Assembly: GCA_016713135.1 (NCBI GenBank)
Contig: JADJPR010000008.1
Location: 1 to 11,610 of the forward strand
Direction of reading: 5' to 3'
Length of the DNA: 11,610 nt
From: Rhodanobacteraceae bacterium
Lineage (GTDB): Bacteria > Pseudomonadota > Gammaproteobacteria > Xanthomonadales > SZUA-5
Under the pieces are notes generated by a model that did not search any database, was not told the origin of the DNA, and saw only the letters and a list, made by a program, of their open reading frames with translations. Below, piece after piece: positions 7,520 through 11,610 of this stretch; the first letter of the stretch is position 1, and every line of letters begins with the position of its first letter. A program made the translations under genes and the position numbers.

Positions 7520-8025
7520 CCGGTGCACCATCACCCGTGATGCGCAGGACGGTGACCGGATTGACGCTGTCCGCCGCCGCCCTGGTCGGCATCGTGATGC
7601 ACGAGGGCTACACCGACCACGCGGCAATCCCGGCCAAGGGCGATGTGCCGACCATCGGCTTTGGCACCACCGCCGGAGTGAAGATCGGCGACACCACCAC
7701 GCCACCGAAGGCCTTGGCGCGGGCGCTCACGGATATCCAGCAGTTCGAGGACGCGCTCAAGCAGTGCGTGACCGTGCCCCTAGCTCAGCACGAGTACGAC
7801 GCCTTTGTGAGCTTCTCCTACAACGTCGGCAGCCGCGCGTTCTGCCAGTCCACATTGGTCAGAAAACTCAACGCCGAGGACTACGTCGGGGCCTGCGCCG
7901 AGCTGCTGCGCTGGCGCTTCTTCCAGGGCAAGGACTGCGCGCTGCCCGCCAACGCGCGCCTGTGCGGTGGACTGGCCACGCGGCGCGAGGCCGAGTACCG
8001 GCAGTGCATTGGGGAAGGGTCATGA
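7516..8025 (+). CDS. Phage endolysin, GH24 lysozyme with SAR-type N-terminus, 169 aa
   Basis: A lysozyme that cleaves the glycan strands of peptidoglycan in the periplasm. The weakly hydrophobic segment at residues 12-28 (TVTGLTLSAAALVGIVM), rich in Ala, Gly and Thr, looks like a signal-arrest-release anchor. It is followed at once by the catalytic glutamate E30 in HEGYTD. The other GH24 positions are visible in KGDVPTIGFGTT (D43, T46). The later core QHEYDAFVSFSYNVGSRAFC and the C-terminal GGLATRREAEYRQC are typical for phage lysozymes of about 165 aa, so the gene is full-length. Several cysteines are present (for example in KQCVTV, AFCQST, KDCALP), which could form the disulfides seen in SAR endolysins. 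GGAG at 7504-7507 supports the ATG at 7516. It overlaps Rz by ATGA at 8022-8025. Confidence 0.93.
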   Translation: MTGAPSPVMRRTVTGLTLSAAALVGIVMHEGYTDHAAIPAKGDVPTIGFGTTAGVKIGDTTTPPKALARALTDIQQFEDALKQCVTVPLAQHEYDAFVSFSYNVGSRAFCQSTLVRKLNAEDYVGACAELLRWRFFQGKDCALPANARLCGGLATRREAEYRQCIGEGS

Positions 8026-8522
8026 GCGTGATTCCTTGGCCGTACCGCTGGCTGGCCCTCGTGGCACTTGGCGTCGCTTTGGTCGGCTTCGGATGGATCA
8101 AGGGCGCGGGCCACGTTCAAGCCGAGTGGGACGCCGCTGTCCAGGAGCAAATCCTGCAAGCCGCCACTGTCCGCGAGCGGCAGGCACAAGCCACCGTCAA
8201 GGTCGTCACACAGTACGTCGAACGCGTCCGCGTCGTCCGCGAGAAGGGCGAAACCATCATCAAGGAGGTTCCCGTCTATGTGCCCGTTCAAGCCGATGCT
8301 GCTTGCACTATCAACCGTGGCTTTGTGCGCCTGCACGACGCTGCCGCCGCAGGTGAACTGCCCGAGCCCGCCCGAGATGCTGATGCGGCCGCCGAAGGAC
8401 TTGCGCTCTCTGCCGTCGCCGGAACCGTCGCCACCAACTACCAGACCTGCCACGAAAACGCCGAGCAACTGAGGGCGCTGCAGGCGTGGGCAAGGGAGAT
8501 GGATGTCGCGGACGCGCAATAG
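8022..8522 (+). CDS. Rz: Rz-type inner-membrane spanin, 166 aa
   Basis: ATG at 8022 overlaps the endolysin stop, with GGGAAGGG just upstream. Residues about 9-27 form the single N-terminal membrane helix (RWLALVALGVALVGFGWIKG). The periplasmic part is helical and rich in Ala, Gln, Glu and Val (AEWDAAVQEQILQAATVRER, YVERVRVVREKGETIIKEV), consistent with the coiled coil of i-spanins. Two cysteines follow (AACTINRGF, YQTCHEN), as in Rz relatives that form disulfide-linked dimers. Length matches the usual 150-170 aa. Rz pairs with the Rz1 lipoprotein to bridge the periplasm and fuse the inner and outer membranes in the last lysis step. The Rz1 gene lies entirely within this one. It ends at TAG 8520-8522 and is the last phage gene before the convergent defence operon. 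Confidence 0.88.
   Translation: MSVIPWPYRWLALVALGVALVGFGWIKGAGHVQAEWDAAVQEQILQAATVRERQAQATVKVVTQYVERVRVVREKGETIIKEVPVYVPVQADAACTINRGFVRLHDAAAAGELPEPARDADAAAEGLALSAVAGTVATNYQTCHENAEQLRALQAWAREMDVADAQ
8278..8472 (+). CDS. Rz1: Rz1-type outer-membrane spanin lipoprotein, 64 aa, nested in Rz
   Basis: Frame +1 relative to Rz. ATG at 8278 is preceded by an excellent ribosome site, AAGGAGG at 8262-8268, nine bases away. The N-terminus MCPFKPMLLALSTVALCACT is a short lipoprotein signal with a lipobox LCAC, so C19 would be lipidated. The mature part, about 46 residues, is very proline-rich (LPPQVNCPSPP, RPPKDLRSLPSPEPSPP), the hallmark of Rz1 proteins. A second cysteine (C28) could make the disulfide seen in the lambda Rz1 dimer. 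It stops at TGA 8470-8472, inside Rz. A longer frame reaching back to 8068 lacks a lipoprotein signal at its start, so the 8278 start is preferred. Confidence 0.85.
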   Translation: MCPFKPMLLALSTVALCACTTLPPQVNCPSPPEMLMRPPKDLRSLPSPEPSPPTTRPATKTPSN

Positions 8523-8541
8523 CCTTCGGAACGCCGTCATG

Positions 8542-8557
8542 GGTTGCGTGCACAACC
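8542..8557. other. Imperfect palindrome between the convergent phage and defence genes
   Basis: GGTTG at 8542-8546 pairs with CAACC at 8553-8557 around CGTGCA. A separate 8-bp palindrome, CTGATCAG, is at 8577-8584. Both lie in the 80-bp gap between Rz and the convergent - strand gene. Neither has a T-run on either side, so a terminator is not supported. No tRNA end or att-like core is visible here. Confidence 0.25.
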
Positions 8558-8602
8558 TGGCAAAAGACGACTGGTCCTGATCAGAATCACCGAGTCCCGC
8601 AG

Positions 8603-9235
8603 CTATACGTTCCTCGAAGGTGCGCGCAGGGCGACGAACTGGTTACTCGGCCCTTCTGACCGCAGCATCAGGTTTGCGCTGTTCGACACCACGTAGGCCA
8701 AGGGCCGCGTCATGTTGAACGGGAACAGCACCGGCAGCGACTGCAAACTGGGTACTGATATGGGCTTGCCGGCGTAGCGCACAGCAGCTTCGATCAGCCA
8801 AGCAGTGAGCGCATCGTTGTCGATGCTCGTCTGTGGCAAGCGAATGACGCGCTTACCTTTCTCGACGCGCTCCACGGCTCCCCAGCTCGCCTGGCTCTGG
8901 ATGACCATGTTGGTCATGCGCCGAGTGCCTTCGCGCTCTCCATAGGTTTCGCTCATGCGGCGATGGACCTCGGCGGACGCGCAGTCGCCCTGGATGGCGG
9001 ACAGGCGGCCCACCAGCTCGGCCACCTTGCCAAAGAACGGGTACGTCGCCACGGACATGCCCCAGCACAGCGCCGCGACCGGTATATCCGGCTGCGTCTT
9101 GTGGATGGCCACACCACGATCCGCGTAATCGACCAGTTCGGCGCGCGGCTCCAGCCACAGCCGGTTCAGTACGGTGCGTGTTTTCTTCTTGGCTTCCGCG
9201 CCAAGTCCGGCTGCATCGAGCAAGCAATGGCTCAC
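8603..9235 (-). CDS. brxA: BrxA/DUF1819-like BREX protein, about 210 aa
   Basis: Open from GTG at 9235 to TAG at 8603-8605 without a shift. The product has features I associate with BrxA-like proteins next to pglZ: an early GAEAKKKTRTVLNRLWLEPR segment, a central WGMSVATYPFFGKVAELVGR and SAEVHRRMSETYGEREGTRR stretch, and a final LPVLFPFNMTRPL. BrxA family proteins are small helical, NusB-like or winged-helix, DNA-binding BREX components; their precise biochemical role is not settled. Gene order (helicase, pglZ, this gene) is the type 3 BREX order. The start is uncertain: GTGAGCC at 9235 has no clear ribosome site, and the conserved-looking sequence begins almost at the first codon, so the true N-terminus may be missing. 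It could also be an unrelated PglZ-associated protein. Confidence 0.6.
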   Translation of the reverse strand: MSHCLLDAAGLGAEAKKKTRTVLNRLWLEPRAELVDYADRGVAIHKTQPDIPVAALCWGMSVATYPFFGKVAELVGRLSAIQGDCASAEVHRRMSETYGEREGTRRMTNMVIQSQASWGAVERVEKGKRVIRLPQTSIDNDALTAWLIEAAVRYAGKPISVPSLQSLPVLFPFNMTRPLAYVVSNSANLMLRSEGPSNQFVALRAPSRNV

Positions 9236-11037
9236 TCCGGTAGACCGAACACGCTTTCTCCGCGCGTCTCAGCAATCACACCCTGGCTGGAGCCTGCCGA
9301 CGCCGGTGGACTCAACGTTGCCGTGGTCCGCCGTGAGATGAAATGTGGTATCCCTTGTCGAGCAGCAGGAGAACAGCCGGTCGACGAAACCGGTCGTCAG
9401 CCAGTTGCCGATCCACATCGCCACGTCCTTCTTAGACCGCTCCGTAGAGCCGATCGTCAACCTCATCGATGACCAGGCCCTGCCTCCGGGCGCCGGTCGA
9501 TCAAATCCGCTTCCAGCGCGTCGAGCTGATGGATCTGACGCAGCGCGTCAGTACATCACCTCATTCGAGTTGACGCCTTCGTTCTGCCAGAACGTCTTCC
9601 CAACGATTCCTCCTTGTCCGTCCTGTCGATGGAGTCGTCGAACTCCCGCGCAGTTTCAGGCGGAACAGCGCCTGGCGCGACACCGATGTCACAGTCGGCA
9701 GCCATGCAAACGCGGTTCCCTCGTCGAACGCGAACCGTTTCGTGGTGGCGATCAGGCGCTCGCCGGATCTGCCTACCCACTGGTCGAGAGGCCAGCCCGT
9801 CAGATACCAGCAGGAAGCCACCTTGGTTTCCCCTGCGGACCGCCGATGCCGCAAAGCGCGGCACGTGGTGCACCATCACCGGACCTTTGGTCACCGGCTG
9901 CAGGATCAAGGTCGGCGTAATGCTTGGCGGCGACCCAGGCTCGCAGACCCTCGTCTGATTGCGCCTGCAAGGTCTTGATCCGCTCTCGAATCACCGGCAG
10001 GTGTTCGCTGCCTTCCGTGCCTGGCAGACCATGCGTTCGGGCCAGGATCTCACCGTAGCGCTTGGCGAACTCGCTCCAGTCCTTGTGCGACGAAGCCGCC
10101 GTTGGCGTCGTCTCGATCAGGCCATCGATGCCTTTTAGCACCAATGCCTGCAATGCCGCCGGGTCCTGGACAATTCCCGCCTTGATCCAACTCGGCATCC
10201 CCGCCGGAACGCTGTGCACCGCCAGCGGATGCAAGCTGCCGTCGAGGAACATGGAATCGACCAGCACCTGCACATCGGAGTGGTCGAACGGAATCTCAAT
10301 CTTGGCGACGTAGTCTGGTGGTGGCGGTTCGCCAGTGCGGGTTCCGTCCAGCCCCTGGGTCTTCAGATAGCGGTACCACGCATCCTGCACCACGCGCAGC
10401 AGCGCGCTCTTGGATGCCAGCCATGTGGCGACGGGAAGGTCCGTGAACAGCCCCTTGCCCTGAATGATGCCTGCCGCGTGCTGGGCGAACAGGGGTGGCA
10501 ACGAGCGGTTGGCGAAGTGCATCCGAAGCAGCTCGCGCCAGAAGTCCACTGGGTTGCGAATGGATCTCGGCGCCAGTTGGTAGACGTGTTCGAGGATGAA
10601 GTCCTTCGACTCGTTCTCGCCCTGGCCGACTGCAGCTCGGTCTGGTGGGCGTGGAAACAGCCCGGCAAGTGCTCCGGCTCGACCTGCTGCACCGCGCTGT
10701 AAGCCAGCCTCGGGAACAGCTCAGCAAGGCTGAGCCGGACCACACGACCGTGGTGCACGATGTCCCACGGCAAGACATTCGCATCGGCGCTTCGCAGATG
10801 CAGAACCAGCGATGGCGCAGGCCCTTGCTCACCGCGATCCCATGCGGCGCGGTAACGCTCCTCATACTCCGCGCGAAAGGCAAACGGGTCCTCGTACAGC
10901 ATCAGCTCGAAGCCGCGACCGCGCAGCTCGGTCAACAGCTTCTCGTCGAGCAACACATCATCAGGGTCGCACGCCACCCATAGCCGGGTGAGATCGGCCG
11001 TGAAGTGGCGAGAATGCGTTCCTGACCACTGGCTCAT
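9201..11037 (-). pseudogene. pglZ: PglZ-family alkaline-phosphatase-like BREX protein, frameshifted
   Basis: PglZ is a core BREX component with an alkaline-phosphatase-type fold. ATG at 11037 overlaps the helicase stop (ATGA). Frame 1 runs to about 10625 and includes LVLHLRSADANVLPWDIVHH and GRVVRLSLAELFPRLAYSAV. A shift near 10622 leads to GENESKDFILEHVYQLAPRS and NPVDFWRELLRMHFANRSLPP, open to about 9905. After more shifts come GFLLVSDGLA (the SDG metal-site motif), LDQWVG, AFAWLPTVTSVSRQALF (near 9730), GLVIDEVDDRLYGAV, and HLTADHGNVESTGVGR (the DHG metal-site motif, near 9320). The end reads ETRGE ... VYRSEPLLARC and runs into the next gene. At least five indels are needed, so as written the gene yields only an N-terminal fragment lacking both metal motifs. 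Joined length is near 610 aa. Confidence 0.8.
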
Positions 11038-11610
11038 CCCACCTGTCCTCCGGGCATCACATCGCCGGAGACGCGTACCATCATCACGGCATTCAAATCT
11101 GGCACGCTGGCCTCCATGTCATCGAGAGCGGCCATGCGCGCATCGTGTTCCTGCTGCAGTCGCTTGCGCCGATGCTCGCGCACGGCGGGCAGGCCGATTC
11201 GCCCAATGGCCTGACCTCGGGCTTCGAAGGCATACACCGCACGCTCGCGTTCTTCCTTCAGTCGGGCACGGTGCTCGTTCAGCAGCTCGGTGAAGATCCG
11301 TTCGCCTTGGGCGCTGGCGGCCACATGGGATGCCTCGAACCACTTCACCGACTCCTCGGCGCCGGTCACGGCATGAACATCCACGGTCTCGGTCAGCAAT
11401 AGGTCCCACACGCGCTTGGCAGTGGGTACGAAGAGGCGACCTTCCTCGTTGACGAACACCGGCAGGAAGCGCTTCCGGCTCAAGCCTTCCGCCGCCAGGC
11501 TGATCTCCCATAGCGACCAGATGCCGCGCACCGAATCCGGCAGACCAGAAACACGGATCACCGGCAGTGGTTGGCCAGCGACAAAGCGTGGCAACTCGCT
11601 GATCACCGCC
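11034..11610 (-). CDS. brxHII: C-terminal part of a BREX-associated helicase (BrxHII-like), 5' end outside window
   Basis: An open frame runs off the right edge and stops with TGA at 11034-11036, overlapping the pglZ ATG. About 190 residues are visible. None of the helicase motifs fall in this part, so the call rests on the C-terminal pattern and context. Sequence such as VRGIWSLWEISLAAEGLSRK, RFLPVFVNEEGRLFVPTAKR, VWDLLLTETVDVHAVTG and AIGRIGLPAVREHRRKRLQQ matches what I remember of the C-terminal region of DEAD/DEAH helicases in type 3 BREX. The stretch from about 11330 to 11130 is a charged helix, probably a coiled coil (ELLNEHRARLKEERERAVYA). The frame is intact, in contrast to pglZ. A DISARM helicase is an alternative but is not normally followed by pglZ. 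Confidence 0.68.
   Translation of the reverse strand, partial: AVISELPRFVAGQPLPVIRVSGLPDSVRGIWSLWEISLAAEGLSRKRFLPVFVNEEGRLFVPTAKRVWDLLLTETVDVHAVTGAEESVKWFEASHVAASAQGERIFTELLNEHRARLKEERERAVYAFEARGQAIGRIGLPAVREHRRKRLQQEHDARMAALDDMEASVPDLNAVMMVRVSGDVMPGGQVG

Noticed and set aside
7881..8555. 224-codon - strand frame opposite Rz and the endolysin
   Set aside because: The + strand has coherent endolysin, Rz and Rz1 genes with ribosome sites and overlaps. The antisense frame has no recognisable motif.
8853..9275. 140-codon - strand frame overlapping the BrxA-like gene
   Set aside because: Only its first 25 codons (VYRSEPLLARC) look like the end of PglZ. Beyond that it is a shadow of the BrxA-like frame.
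10214..10983. Open frames on the + strand across the defence genes
   Set aside because: They lie opposite the PglZ coding sequence, which has conserved motifs on the - strand. They have no ribosome site or family resemblance.

Overview
The window is GC-rich bacterial DNA. It holds the tail-to-lysis end of a defective prophage (about 1-8522, + strand) facing the 3' end of a BREX-like phage-defence operon (about 8603-11610, - strand). The proteins and the Rz/Rz1 lysis cassette point to a proteobacterium, probably beta or gamma; the host cannot be narrowed further from the sequence alone.

Region 1, 1-4469 and 6385-6700: five consecutive phage structural genes, probably a distal-tail module. The four complete ones (286-1536, 1540-2509, 2506-2896, and 2903 onward) are tightly packed. 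Most cannot be read in one frame. When frames are joined across single-base shifts, continuous and sensible protein appears, so the damage is almost purely indels. The last tail gene is split by an insertion sequence at 4470-6378. This element has an IS1634/IS4-type DDE transposase on the - strand, 14-bp perfect terminal inverted repeats, and a 6-bp target duplication (TGGCCA). Removing the IS and one duplicate copy restores the tail reading frame exactly (VFVSG-QSAGVLG).

Region 2, 6693-8522: an intact, compact set of genes. A 73-aa phage protein is followed by a strong hairpin. Next comes a lysis cassette in which each gene overlaps the next by ATGA: a 99-aa membrane-anchored protein, a 75-aa two-helix holin-like protein, a GH24 SAR-type endolysin, and an Rz inner-membrane spanin. 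A complete Rz1 lipoprotein gene is nested inside Rz in another frame. In order, these genes would serve inner-membrane permeabilisation, peptidoglycan cleavage and outer-membrane disruption.

Region 3, 8603-11610, - strand: the C-terminal part of a helicase (BrxHII-like), a PglZ-family gene broken by several frameshifts, and a BrxA/DUF1819-like gene. The order matches the 3' end of type 3 BREX (brxHII-pglZ-brxA). Only about 80 bp separates this convergent operon from Rz, so the defence genes sit against, or inside, the prophage's right end.

The indels are very uneven: roughly one every 30-80 bases across 1-1200 and in parts of 2770-3130 and 9270-9910, but none seen across 6385-8522. This may be real decay or a consensus-quality problem, and it affects how every 'pseudogene' call here should be read. 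No tRNA, rRNA or CRISPR array was found, no promoter could be called with confidence, and no stretch over 300 bases lacks a gene.
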